Source: Termitomyces sp. T153
Taxonomy: Eukaryota > Basidiomycota > Agaricomycetes > Agaricales > Lyophyllaceae
Direction of reading: 5' to 3'
Assembly (NCBI GenBank): GCA_018296165.2
Contig: JACKQL020000016.1
Location: 186,001 to 250,000, forward strand
Length of the DNA stretch: 64,000 nt
The position numbers and the translations under genes are program-made. Shown here piece after piece: positions 49,179 to 60,566 of the stretch (positions within the stretch are counted from its first letter, which is position 1; every line of letters starts with the position of its first letter). The notes under the pieces were generated by a model, which ran no database searches, had not been told where the DNA came from, and worked only from the letters and a program-made list of their open reading frames with translations.

Positions 49179-51909
49179 CTACTTCTTTTTCTGGGAAGGT
49201 AACTCAATGGGATCGAATGAAAAGATATCTTCATCCCGAGGATCCGAAATCCCATGCCTATCGCGGGGCAGTTTGTTAGCTTTGATAAACAACGTCGAGG
49301 AGAGGTCAACGTACTTTTCCTTCAGGTGTGAATTGATACCAGGGAATGAAAATCGTTTCACGACTTGTTTGGTTTTCGGGCAACCCTGTTTTGCGCTGGT
49401 GCTGGCTTCAGGGGACGACATTGATTTCGGCTGTTGCGATGATTCCGTCTCCAAAAGAGTTAGCTGCCGTTCGAGTTGTGGTTGAGTCTCCACCTGAGCT
49501 GATGAGTATTGTGAAGAGCTCGGGCAATGACGACACCCGAAGTTCAGCTGCAATCTAACAGATTTTAATCGAGGCTCAGAACCAGTAACATTGCGAACAA
49601 TGAAAGGTTGTGGAGGGTGGAGCAGGACATTGGAAACCTCTTCCTTGGATAACACCCTAATCATCATCTTTTCATGACGATGAGAATGGCCGACCTTAAA
49701 GAAGATCAGTCAAGAGCTCGATAGGGGAGTTCATTGACACACCAAGGATCTGGAGTTCATGACAATCCCAGGTCCACAGGATGTGCATTGAATTGCCATG
49801 CCGAGGGACTCGAGAGTAGCTGCAGCTTCGGGACAAGACGCATCCGTTTCACACAAGGCAAGAAGTTTCTGCAACACTGCTATGGCCTAATCAAATGTTT
49901 GGTTACAAACCCAAAGGGTGAGATCAAGGTTCCCTACCTTCTCGTCCTTGACAAAACGACCAGCCGCCCATACATTGACTTGCTTGTCCTTCTTCCCGGG
50001 ACAAAAATGTGCGCAAGCCCCCGCGTAATCCAAACAATCATCTTCACGATAGCGAGACGCTACCCTTGAGCATGTCTTGCATAAAAAGCGCGCAGTCACT
50101 CTATCTACCGGGTGTAGGACCTCCGAATTAGTGTTTTCATTCGAAGTTATCCAGTTTGGGTAACCCAGGACAGCCGCCAGACCCTTCCTTACTTTTTCTC
50201 TCCACTGGCACAGCTCTTCGTTTAGGCGCTCGACCACCCACTTCTCTTTGCGCAATGTAGTGGACACGTCATGGGGGGATTCTTTCAGGGGAAAATCAAC
50301 CGTTTCAGGCGAGGTGCCCTGTAGCAGTTGAACAATGGGAAGACGTCGGAAGACGTCGAGTGAGGGAAGGACTATATGAGGCAGTTGAGATCGGAGCCTT
50401 TGATGATGTTGCTCGACAGCATAACGGGTATTGGCATAGGCAGCTTCACGCGCCTTTCGCTCTCTGAGTATTGCCAAGTGGACGAATGTTCTCTTGACTT
50501 CGTCGGCAATGCTGTCATAATCTGGAGATGGATTTCATCGGATAAAATTCACGAAAGGCGGCAGAAAATTTTTACCTCTTCGTGTAACACGTTCTATTCT
50601 ACTGTTTTTCAACCTGTGCATAGAGCCATAGGGCGTTGAGGACATCAAGTCCCAGTGCACCCAACCTTTCTCTTGAGCGAGTTGATTAGAGCTGTCAGAA
50701 AGGTCAAAAGATTTCGAGATAAAGACTCAAGGCGACTGCTTACAAGGTTTCATTGGCGGCCACAGTCTTATTATACAGATTTTGTCGTGATTGTTTCCAC
50801 TTGTCTAATGAGTTACAAAACTAAAAAAATCAGTCATGGAACCGATTGTAAGAGTGAAAAAGAGTCTTACCTCCATATACTTCGTTATGAACGCAATCTT
50901 CTTCTTCTTCTTCTACATACATGGTATCAGCGTGAGCCCTGGACGCTAAGCGGACATGGAGACGGACCTCTAGGTACCCATCCGGATCGGCCAAACATTC
51001 GTTTGCCTCACGAAGTGCGTCCGATAATCGATACAATGTACCTGAGAAGATATATAAATGTAGAACCCTGAGAAAGAAGGGGGAAAAGGACATACTAAAC
51101 CTGGTTTGCACTGGAATATCAAAATCAGTCGATGGATACATCATAGAAGTCAAGACAAGGCTCAGCCTCACTCAAGCATTGATTATTTTCAGCGTACGCG
51201 AGACACTGCTTGATTCTCCCGTCAGAAATCGGGTACAGATTGGCTGGAGTATGATCTCTGTCGAGTTGTAAGCGAATTATTTCTGCTCGAAAAGCATTGT
51301 TGGTCACCCCGTCCTCTTAAATGTGGCCTTGCATGCATCCTCAGGGAAAGGTAAATGTCCAAGATAATTATCCACCTCGCAACAACCACAAAAGAACAAG
51401 TACCTACAAGATGACATAGCCTGATCCTAGTTCCGAATGCAGCATACGGCAGTTCTGTGTGCTTCTTACATATCTAGGTCGAATAAGTCAAGGAGGTCCA
51501 TGTTGGTACACCCACTGACACTGACCTCGCAATTTCCACCTCCAAACAAAAATGCAGCATAAGATACCTCAGTAAAGATAGACATCGGTTCCGGTGGTGG
51601 TAACGGGTAAGCCTTCCGCACGCTTTTCCATATGTAATCGGAAGTTGGGTGGACCAGTATACTACAGAAGAATTTGTTACATCGAGCGACAGCAAGTACG
51701 TCACAGGGCGAATTTGTATAAAGAAGGATTTCTGCTATCAGTTCGAAAGGTAAAGTGTCGAAGAGGTGGCGAGGAACGACGTTATCTCCTTGTATCAGTT
51801 TGTCTGTTCGACGGTGTTTCTTCCTGCCTGCTCTGGACGAGTCCCGGTGAGGATAACTCCGAGACTGCTCACGAGGAGTCAAGCTATCACCGTTGACTAG
51901 GTCCGTCAT
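49179..51909 (-). CDS. F-box protein with cysteine clusters
   Basis: The start at 51,909 is followed by a basic leader and an F-box (FDTLPFELIAEILLYT, then VLAVARCNKFFCSILV). This suggests a substrate-receptor subunit of an SCF ubiquitin ligase that binds Skp1. Several exons then give LYPISDGRIKQCLAYAENN, a charged coiled-coil region (HHQRLRSQLPHIVLPSL, KWVVERLNEELCQWREK), a Cys cluster (FLCKTCSRV...CAHFC, about 50,050) and, after an intron at 49,887-49,937, CTSCGPGIV and the C-terminal exon ending at 49,179. The substrate is unknown. Exon joins in the middle were not all resolved. Confidence 0.75.
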
Positions 51910-52682
51910 TGATTGATGTCGAGTGGACCTGATTTCTCTGCAAACTCCACAACTTCAGAGAGGGGGTTCAGTTTGAAACACAGGCCGGCTTTTTGCGTTC
52001 CGAGAAATCCGGAATCCGTAAGACGGATCCAGAATCGCTGTCCGCACCTCCGATTGAGCTCACCACCAAAAGAATCGTTCTCGAGATAAGTAATGCCGGA
52101 GGATCCAAGAAATGTCAGTCCATTTTGACAATAAAAATAAACATGTTTATCTTTAAATTTCATTTCCCGACCAGGCGGTCAGAGACAAAGACAACCATAT
52201 ATCGACTGGATTCTGAAAACCGAGTACTGTACTTGTAAGTACGGGTAAAAACAATTTAGTCGACGATGTCCTCTTAACGAATCTCAGATACACATGCCAG
52301 GGTATAGTTGGCTGTGTGGAAAGTAATACGTTTCTTTCAATTACTGAAGATTTCGAACAGTCGAAATCCCTGGTGACCTTCGATTGTCTCCTATAATCCT
52401 ACGATTACAACATACCATTTCGGGACTATCCGGAGAACTTACTACTTGTCGCCATAGTATCGCGAGACGTCATTCCACTTCTCTTCCTTTTTCTCTTCTT
52501 ACATTGCTTGTCGTATCTCTCTCTCTCTCTCGTTATTTACGGAATATAGCAAGGTCCTGTTCTGTGTGGCTGCGCTAAGTCTACCGACCGCCCCGCCTTC
52601 CATCTCCATATCATTATTGTTCGACATCCCAGATACACATGTTTGATAGAGAATACAGCTGTCTTTGGATGCCAAAATGACA
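51910..52682. other. Intergenic region between F-box gene and SEC20
   Basis: No coding sequence recognised. A short TC-rich tract (TCTCTCTCTCTC, about 52,517) is present. It would hold the F-box gene promoter. Confidence 0.5.
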
Positions 52683-53941
52683 CTAAAGTTCATCAGCAAT
52701 GTGATGAAGCTCATCCGAGCTATCTTCAGTCGTAGAGGAAGGTACAGCAAAGGGTAAAGTTACGGACGAAGTCTCTATCGAGATCGATGGCTCAGATTTG
52801 CCAGCATCAAAACCACCATAATCCGTCGGTGGTATCAGAGATGTAGGAGTGGAAGATGCCACCATGGTGGCAGTAACAGAGAGCACAGAAGATATGAGGG
52901 AAGTCGTTAAGGCGAATGCTGGGTTGTTTTGCTTTTCTATGTCCATTAGGGCTGGGTCTTCGCTAAAGTCTGGTAGGAAGCGCGTCCACCAAAAGGCCAG
53001 ACGAAGACCACGGTCCACGATGCGCTGTTTGATAACGAACAGAACGACAAGGAGAAAAAATACAAATGCTGAAATTATCAAGACGCGGTCAATCCAATCG
53101 GACTTTGCCAGCGCTGTTATGAGCTGTTTCGATGTCCCCATGAGATTCGTGAGCGTATCGTGGGTTGAAGATGCAGCACTTAGGGATGCAGTAGATGCAT
53201 CTATGGGTACTCGTGTCAAAAGTTCTAGTAGATACAAGATAATGTAACCACGCGTACCAAGCATCTGTGCCGAAAGAACAGAGCGCTTAAGCTCGTTCTG
53301 CATGAGGTCTAATGTTCGCCGTAAAACCTCGGTGACATTGTCGTTTGCCTTCATGAGGGGGTCCTCACTAATTCTAGGCAATAAATAACGTTCGGGTCGA
53401 GAGGAGATGGGATAACTGACATGATTTTCTCGTTCAAGTTCGCCTTCTCAGTAACTGCCGAAGAAGCCAAGAGTTCCTCTCTCTGAAATCTTCTCTGCGA
53501 GTCGATCGCCCTTTTTGATGCCAGTAAAGCTGCTCGCGAGTCCCGTCGTAGTCTGTCACAGGGTCAATCTTAGCGTCTCATGATCAGCAAAGTTACGCTT
53601 ACCGTGCAAGGTCACTTTGAAACTCATCTACTATCCGCCTCATCTCAGCCCTATTCTTCTCTCCTCGTTGGTCGCCAATAGACAGTTCCAAAGCCTTCCT
53701 TCACAATAAGTCACGTACATCACTGGCACATTTCCTAAGCACGACGACATACCTCTACTTGTTTAGCAAAAGAATCGATGTCTTCTCTCAATTCTGCCGC
53801 TAGATTCTGCTGCAAGGATAGTGGCCCTTGACATGATCGTAAACGAGGAATTTGGAAGTCGACAAGGTCGTTCTGGCGTCGCTTCGCCGCTGAGATTAGT
53901 TGGGACGTCTCGTCTGTTGATGTAACAAGAATTGGTGCCAT
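52683..53941 (-). CDS. SEC20: Sec20-type SNARE
   Basis: ER/Golgi SNARE working with Ufe1 and Use1 in Golgi-to-ER retrograde fusion. The start at 53,941 gives MAPILVTSTDETSQLI, then coiled-coil exons (KNRAEMRRIVDEFQSDL, LRRDSRAALLASKRAI). The Sec20 domain (ELKRSVLSAQML, then STASLSAASSTHDTL, LMGTSKQLITALAKSDW) is followed by one membrane segment (VLIISAFVFFLLVVLFVI) and KQRIVDRGLRLAFWW. A stretch between SAQML and ASTASLS (about 53,190-53,260) is best read as an intron. The luminal tail ends ADEL, a retrieval signal of the HDEL type. Yeast Sec20 ends in HDEL, which supports the call. Confidence 0.85.
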
Positions 53942-54177
53942 TTCCGGATTTTGAACGCGACAGAGCTTGTCTTGGTGTAAAAGGAACACGCAAATGCCAC
54001 GCGATATACACGCAGTTTTCGGCAGTGGACAAGTTCAGTAATAATGATGACATTGACGGTCAATGATGCCGCGACTGGATATAGTAAACAAGGGACAACA
54101 CTCCTCCATAGAAGACCACGACAAAGGTCGAGTAGCAAGTGTAGAATATAGTCAAGTGCGCTATCCCATGCGTATAT

Positions 54178-57100
54178 CTATTTTTTCGCCTTTCGTTCTC
54201 TTCTCTTCCTACCAATCAGTGCACCGAGGTTATTTTTCGGTTTTTGTGGCTCTTCTGGGTCCACAGCTTTTCTTTCGTCACGGTCTTCGCTGACCCGCCG
54301 TTTCTTGGGAGACCGCTCCTCTTGTTCCCTTTTCAGCTCTTTTTTATGTTTCTTCTCGTCGACTCTCTTGTCGCTCAACTAAATGAATGTACATCAGCTA
54401 TTGCAGAATAATAGAAAGAAAATGGAACAACTTACCGACCCCTTATCTTGGGCTGCCTTCCGTCGTTGAACGACCTGGATATTCTCGATAGAGAACTCGC
54501 AGATCAACGTGCCCTTGCTCTTCTTTGCCCCACCCTTCTCCAGCTCCTCCTTTAATCTCGCTAACCTCGCGTCATCTCTACTCTCCTTGATTGTTTCCTG
54601 CTTCACCAAGTCCTTCAATTCATCCTTCCACCACTCCTCAAATAACGATCCTACTTCAGGGTTGTTGTTCGCCCATCGCAGCACACGAAGAGCATCGGCA
54701 TGCGTATTCAGCTCAAGGAAACCGTACCCTTTACTCCGGCCTTTACCAGTAACAGGGTCGACACGCTCCATCTGCCGCACAATCTTTGCTTGCTTCACAC
54801 CCGTTTGTCGTCCCAGTAACCGCTTTTTTTTGCTTTTGTTACTTTCCTGCTCTTGGTCCGGTTCTTCTGGGAGCGGAATATCTGCAAGCTCATCACCGGA
54901 GAGAGGAAGACGATCTCCTTTCTTCGCTTCGGATTCGAACCTTTTGATCGCGTGGATGGCAAGTCGTTTGAGCAGCCGTTCACTGACAAAGAGAGGAATC
55001 TGGCGGACACTGAGACGTGTTTTTGATATGAAGAGTGAGGGATTGGACTTGAGGAGCTGACGGCGAGCGTTGAAGGAAGCTGTCCGTTGCTCAATCTCTT
55101 TAGGTAACAGGGTCTTGGCAGCAGGGGTATTCGGAAGTATCACTGATTTAAAGTGAGCGTGAAGGATGAAGTTATTGCATAGACAACTGACCTCCTTCTC
55201 GAAGAAGATACATATTGCGTTTGTCTGCCTTTTGCCGACTCTTTTCACCATCTTCCTTCAGTTTGCCAGCTTCATCCCTAGTCACCGCACGTATGACATC
55301 AAGAGTTCTCCCATGGAGAACGAGACTCTGAGCCAAAGATGACGACGGATCTGGAGTCAGTATCGAAGGCATTGTGAATGGATTCTTCTTCGCGGGCTTT
55401 AGTCGAAAACAAAGGAGTCAATGTCGACGTTAGCATGTAAGGGACCGTACGCACTTTGGCGACACCTGTTGTTTCTGCTCGCAACAGATCACTTTGTACG
55501 ATAGCTTTGTCTGCATCCTCTTTGTTCCAGAAGCACGCGAAGCCAGTTCCTCGTGAACGCCCAGTCTCGTGGTCCATGGTAATGCGCGCGTAGCGAAGTG
55601 GCCCGAAAGAGCTGAATCTGCAACAATCATCAGACATGAAATACGCCAATTGAAGCAAGAACATACAATGTCCGCAGTTCGTCTTCCGTGGCGGTAAATG
55701 GCAGATTGCGAACAAACAAAGTGGTTCCAGCTTCAGGAGGTGGAAGGGTAGGCTTGACAGGTTCCTCTCTTTTCTCGTCTTCATCGTCTTCATCGTCCTC
55801 ACTATCATCATCTTCTTCGCCTCTGTGAACGCCGAGTTTTCCTTCCTCGTCACTTTCGTCACTGCCACTATGGCTGCTTCCATCACTATCCTCATCGCTT
55901 TCCACGGGTCCTGAAGCATCATCCATCTCCACATCCACGTTCTCTTCCATCTTCGCCTTCTCTTCCTCCCACCTGTCCTTACTTAAAGCCCAGTCAACAG
56001 CAATCACTCGTTCTGTCGCCATTGCATGTTTCTCTTCCATATCTGCTTCAGAAGCATGTTCCTCCATTTCATCCTGCGCGCCCTCCCCTCTCGTCGTCAC
56101 CAGCTTTGCCTTCTTCTCCTCCCGCCGCTGCTTCTTTCTCTTCTGCTTGTCAGCCACAAGTGACTCTGCAGATCCAGCCCGAATGGTCATCCCATTACAT
56201 CCTTCAACTGCTTTCTCTGCATCTTTCTTGCTCAGCATCCAAACGAACGCAAATCCTTTTGTCCGTAGTGGCTTGACTTTAGCTGGACCTTCCACCTCGT
56301 CCTCGCCTTCGAGATCACCTTCACTCCTGGCATCCTGCTTCTCCACGGTAGGTATATGTATTGAGTATATAGGTCCATAAGGTAAAAATGCGGCGCGGAG
56401 GTCTTGTTCAGTCGCATTGAAGGGTAGATTCCGGACAATGAGACGGCTAGAAGGGTTCGGGATTGGGCCTTTCGATAGAGTAACATCTTTTAAAGGCTTC
56501 TTGGACTTTGACAACGTTTCAAAGCGTTTTTTGAGTGTCACAGAAAGGAGGGAGCCTTTGAACACGTGTGCGTGGAGCTTGCCGACTGCTTCGGAGGCAG
56601 TTGCAGGGGTTGTGAAGAGAACGTTGGCTTCGATAGCATAATTCAACAGATACTAAGATGCTTAGAGATCTGAACGTACCCAGAGTATTATCTTCACTCA
56701 TTGAATCAACCTTTTCAGCGCCATTATATTTTCGTACTTTCTTCCAGAGAACCTTCGAGTCCACAGAAGGAGGAAGACCAGAGATGACAATTGTACGGAT
56801 TGCTAAAGGATCTTGGTGTAATCGTTGTTGTTGCGGTTTTGAAGGAGCTTGTGGCTTTGATTCCTTCTTCATTGTCTTGTTTCCCGGATCCTTATGCTGA
56901 GGAACATGATTCTACACCATCGTGTGTGACGGTAAGGTTATAAAACACACCTTCTTGTCAGCCCATTCTATTCGTAGATTTCTTCCAACTAAACTTAGTC
57001 CATCATTGTTTATTGAATCGTATGCCATTTGGGCATCTTCTTTGATTGCGAACGAGACATAACCGACACCCTTAGATACACCAGAACCAGGCTCAGTGAC

Positions 57101-57324
57101 AATAAAAGCAGAACGAACAGGTGCTATATCTGAGAAGAGCGTCTGGAGGTCCACAGAGGTCGCAGTATACGGAAGATTAGAGACGAATAGTGTGGATCTG
57201 AAAAGTCATACAATATAAGTAAAAGTTGTTCGCCAAGATCTCATTCTCCTAACCCATGAATCACAGATTTCGTTGGATCCTCCTCATCCTCGCGGTCTTT
57301 CCGTTTTCCCAGTGTAGGCGACAT
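54178..57324 (-). CDS. NOP4: Nop4/RBM28 nucleolar RNA-binding protein
   Basis: A multi-RRM nucleolar protein needed for 60S ribosomal subunit assembly. The start at 57,324 (MSPTLGKRKDREDEED) is followed by RRM1 (STLFVSNLPYTATS, KGVGYVSF), RRM2 (RTIVISGLPPSVDSK, NVLFTTPATASEAV), RRM3 (SRLIVRNLPFNATE, KGFAFVWM), a long acidic spacer (55,760-55,960), RRM4 (TTLFVRNLPFTATEDEL, RGTGFACFW) and a C-terminal RRM-like region (LSVRQIPLFVSERLLKRL, KGYGFLEL). The tail is basic (IGRKRRERKAKK), a likely nucleolar signal. At least six introns. The four-RRM plan with an acidic linker is that of yeast Nop4. Confidence 0.9.
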
Positions 57325-57550
57325 TGGTCGAGTCAACCCTTGCAGCGCGCGACTTCCTACCGACAAATTTTGGCTGGAGATTTGGTCGTAGTTGTCAACA
57401 AAGCCTCGCAATCAATTACGCACAAATAACATCACCTCTACCAGGACAAATAAGATGCCGGAGTGGAATGACTTGACGTCTGACTTGCGAGTTGCATTAT
57501 CTTCCTCCGAGGCTTTACGTCGAACGATCGTTCTAACGTGACGAAGCTCG

Positions 57551-58554
57551 ATGTCCATTGACCCGTATCACGCAGTCGAGCAGGAAGTCCAAGCCACTCT
57601 GCAGATTGCTGTGCAACTTCGATCGTCGTATTTACGAATACAAAGTACAGCAGGAGAGGAGAGCGAAGAGCTCCAGTATGCAATCTCTGAAGTATATCAA
57701 GCCTTGAAAATCCCACTTCACTTGCCTGACATCCTGTCTCGTAGTTGAAGGGTACCCTCGCGGCGCTAGAAGCGGACCTGGACGACCTGGACGAAAGCGT
57801 GAAGTGAGCATCTTCAATTCCCCAGGGAAATTATTTTTTGACCTTTCTTGATACACGTAGGATCGTTGAATCTACGGATGCACGAAATTTCGGCCTAGAT
57901 TACGTGGAAGTCCAACGGCGGCGGCAATACGTGACTGACGTGCGCAAAGAAATACAGGTGCGCTTGTGCTTTACTTTCTTCGGAGTAGCACAGGTAACGG
58001 AACCCTATTCGTAAGCTCAGAGCATGAGAGCCGATTTATCTTCCCGTCGAGCATCAACACCAAATGTGCCATCAAGAAACGGGCTCACGTCACCTCACGG
58101 CGACCGAGAATCAGGGGAAGGGGAGAATCACCAAGAGGTTTGGGCCAGGGAGGAACAACAGGTACATCCATTTGACTTCACTTCAGTTGGGTCCAGAGTA
58201 GCCATTAACGAATGGTTGAGCAGCTCATGATACGTGAACAAGACCGAACTATGGATTCATTGGCTGGGACATTGCATACACTTGCACAACAGGCAGGTCT
58301 CATGGGACAAGAGATTGTCGAGCATAATGAGTATAGTCAATCCTCTTCCTTCATTTCACGAGGCCCTTCATCATTTATTCAGGCTTCTCGACGACCTTGA
58401 ACGTGGTGTCGATGCAACCGACTCAAAGCTGAACAATGCCATGCGACGAATGCGTCATTTCATGCGCCAATCTGAAGAGAAGGGTAGCGGCTGGTGTATC
58501 ATCATTCTGATTATCATATTAATGATACTTCTCCTCGCCGTCATTCTAATATGA
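57551..58554 (+). CDS. TLG1: Tlg1/syntaxin-6-like Qc-SNARE
   Basis: A t-SNARE of the trans-Golgi/endosome system. It starts MSIDPYHAVEQEVQ (57,551). Spliced exons give an N-terminal helical region (TLAALEADLDDLDESV, LDYVEVQRRRQYVTDVRKEI), a Ser/Arg-rich linker, then the SNARE motif (DRTMDSLAGTLHTLAQQAGL, MGQEIVEHN with the central Gln, LDDLERGVDATDSKL) and a C-terminal membrane anchor (CIIILIIILMILLLAVILI) ending at 58,554. Divergent from NOP4, with 226 bp between the starts. Confidence 0.88.
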
Positions 58555-59448
58555 GTGGAGCTCGATGGGGACCAGTTATTCACGTGTTATTCAAACACTG
58601 CGAGTCAGAGCCACGGAAATATGTATTTATGTCACAAATGGGACACACCGGTGGTAGGCTGGTAATAAGCCTGCTACAACTATAGTTATTAAGTACTTAC
58701 TAGAGCGTTTTTCAATCCTGATGTTACATTATATTCTCAATAATAGTGGCACTTGTATGACGGGGATCAAGGACCCAAGTGAAGCACGAAGCACGACTAC
58801 ATACATGGCATGAATGGGAAAGTGCAGAACAGATCCTAATTCTGGACCATAGCTCGGCAGTGGTGTTGTAGTATTCCCTCTGTACAGCCCACACGTAACA
58901 TAGGAATTGAATGTGGGTCCCATTCGGACCGTACAATTGACAAGGGACATTGGGTCAAGGTGTCACTTAACGCTAGCCAACGTTCATACGCGAAATCGAG
59001 TTATCACGACCGCATCTAACAAGGTGTATTTTCCGACATGTTCTTAATTGCCCAGCCAGAAAGTCAAATTCCTGTTATTGCACTCCAAGACGACCAATAA
59101 CCTTTTGAATTGTTCCTCCATGCACCAAATGACCATGAGTGCATTTCGCCGGGCTTCAATCGATGGATATACAAGTTGACAGATTCAATCAATAGATATA
59201 CAGGTCAACAGAAATTGATAGCCTCAATCGATATTCCAAAGTGGAAGTGGGACACGACAAGACCCATAACCCGCACTCTCGATGTCTCGAATAAATAGGA
59301 GTAGCACCAGTAACTATGCTGGACAAATTCACTCCGTATATCGAACGCGACTGACCTGATACGCTTGATGGAAGGGATGTTATCGAAGAATACGTAAAGA
59401 ACCTTAGAATCAAGCTAGAGAAAGAGGGTCCAGAGAATCCACAGGGTA
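58555..59448. other. Intergenic, no feature seen
   Basis: CG-containing DNA without a convincing gene on either strand. Only short open stretches. Confidence 0.5.
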
Positions 59449-59907
59449 ATGATCAATTGCAAGAACCCGCGAGTACGATTCATTTCGCGTTATCTCTACG
59501 CTCCAAGCGAATCTAGACACGAGAAGAAACCGAAATACCTGCCCGCCGCGTTCTATCACCTAGCACGACTTCCACCAGGCGCAGATGTTGATGCCAGTGA
59601 CACGTCATATTGGATTGAAGAGGGTGGACGATCGGCCAACTAGCTGTTGAGGCGCAGAGACATGGTGATTCTGGCCCAAGGAATCGATAACCTGATTTAC
59701 AATACGGCAGAGATTACATTCAAAGATTTCATCAAAGCAGTACAAAACGACGAAGCCGAGGAAAGCGAGAAGGCTACCATGATAGATTGGTGGAGGTTGC
59801 TTGCAATCGAACAGCTCCTGGGATCCTTTGACCCATTGGTAGTGTTGAAGCATTTGACGGACCATGCTCGGCGAGAATTCTCACGAACACAAATCGCTAG
59901 CACTTAG
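59449..59907 (+). CDS. Hypothetical protein, possibly broken
   Basis: Two consecutive frames (59,449-59,643 and 59,647-59,907), separated only by a TAG, read as one protein-like sequence: KKPKYLPAAFYHLARLPPG, YWIEEGGRSAN, stop, then RRRDMVILAQGIDNLIYN and IDWWRLLAIEQLLGSFDP. No domain is recognised. Either a real gene with an in-frame stop (pseudogene) or chance. Confidence 0.35.
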
Positions 59908-59909
59908 AC

Positions 59910-60566
59910 AGGACGGCCGCGGCATATAGGGAGTGGTTGCAGAAGTGGTTGCGAGAAAAGTGGGAGGATCTATGGGCGTGGATTCCTCGTGACTTGGGTT
60001 TATTCAAATTTTTCTACTAAAAGTTATGAGAACGCTTGTGCAAAAAGCTATGCATTGGTTATGTATAAGTATGGCCTGTGATTTATGTTGAATGTGCAGA
60101 TACGACATATTTGAATATGGCGACGTACGTTTAGAAAGCTACTTGTTCAGCTAGTTCAGTGTAAAAAAGATACAGTGTGACGACTACGATATAGGTAGGT
60201 CGACAATGTTCAAGTTGTTCAACGTAACATTATATGGTCGATGATAGCCATATGGGTAGAGAAAGGGAACGAAGTCCCAGACCCAACACACAATGGTAGA
60301 GACCCTCAAGGTTCCAATAGTTATGTACAAGCTCAAGAATACTCGAAGATATGCACACTCGAAATGACCTAGTATGAGACCGATAACAGCCATCTCAGTC
60401 GTTAGACAGTAATCACATCAAAACGAAGGGCCAGGAGGAACAAAGGCAAGGAGGAAAGGCGCAGGGCAAGTTATAACTGTGCCTTCCTGGTCAACAATCC
60501 ATGGGGAGCCTGCAGTAGTAGTTAGTAGGTAGTTCGTAGGATACCGAAGTCCTCGAATCACATCTC
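59910..60566. other. Intergenic, no feature seen
   Basis: No coding evidence. It would hold the 3' region of the PHD-like/chromodomain gene. Confidence 0.5.

Noticed and set aside
54509..55060. 183-codon plus-strand frame in the NOP4 region
   Set aside because: Antisense to the RRM-like C-terminal exon of NOP4; Ser/Phe-rich shadow.
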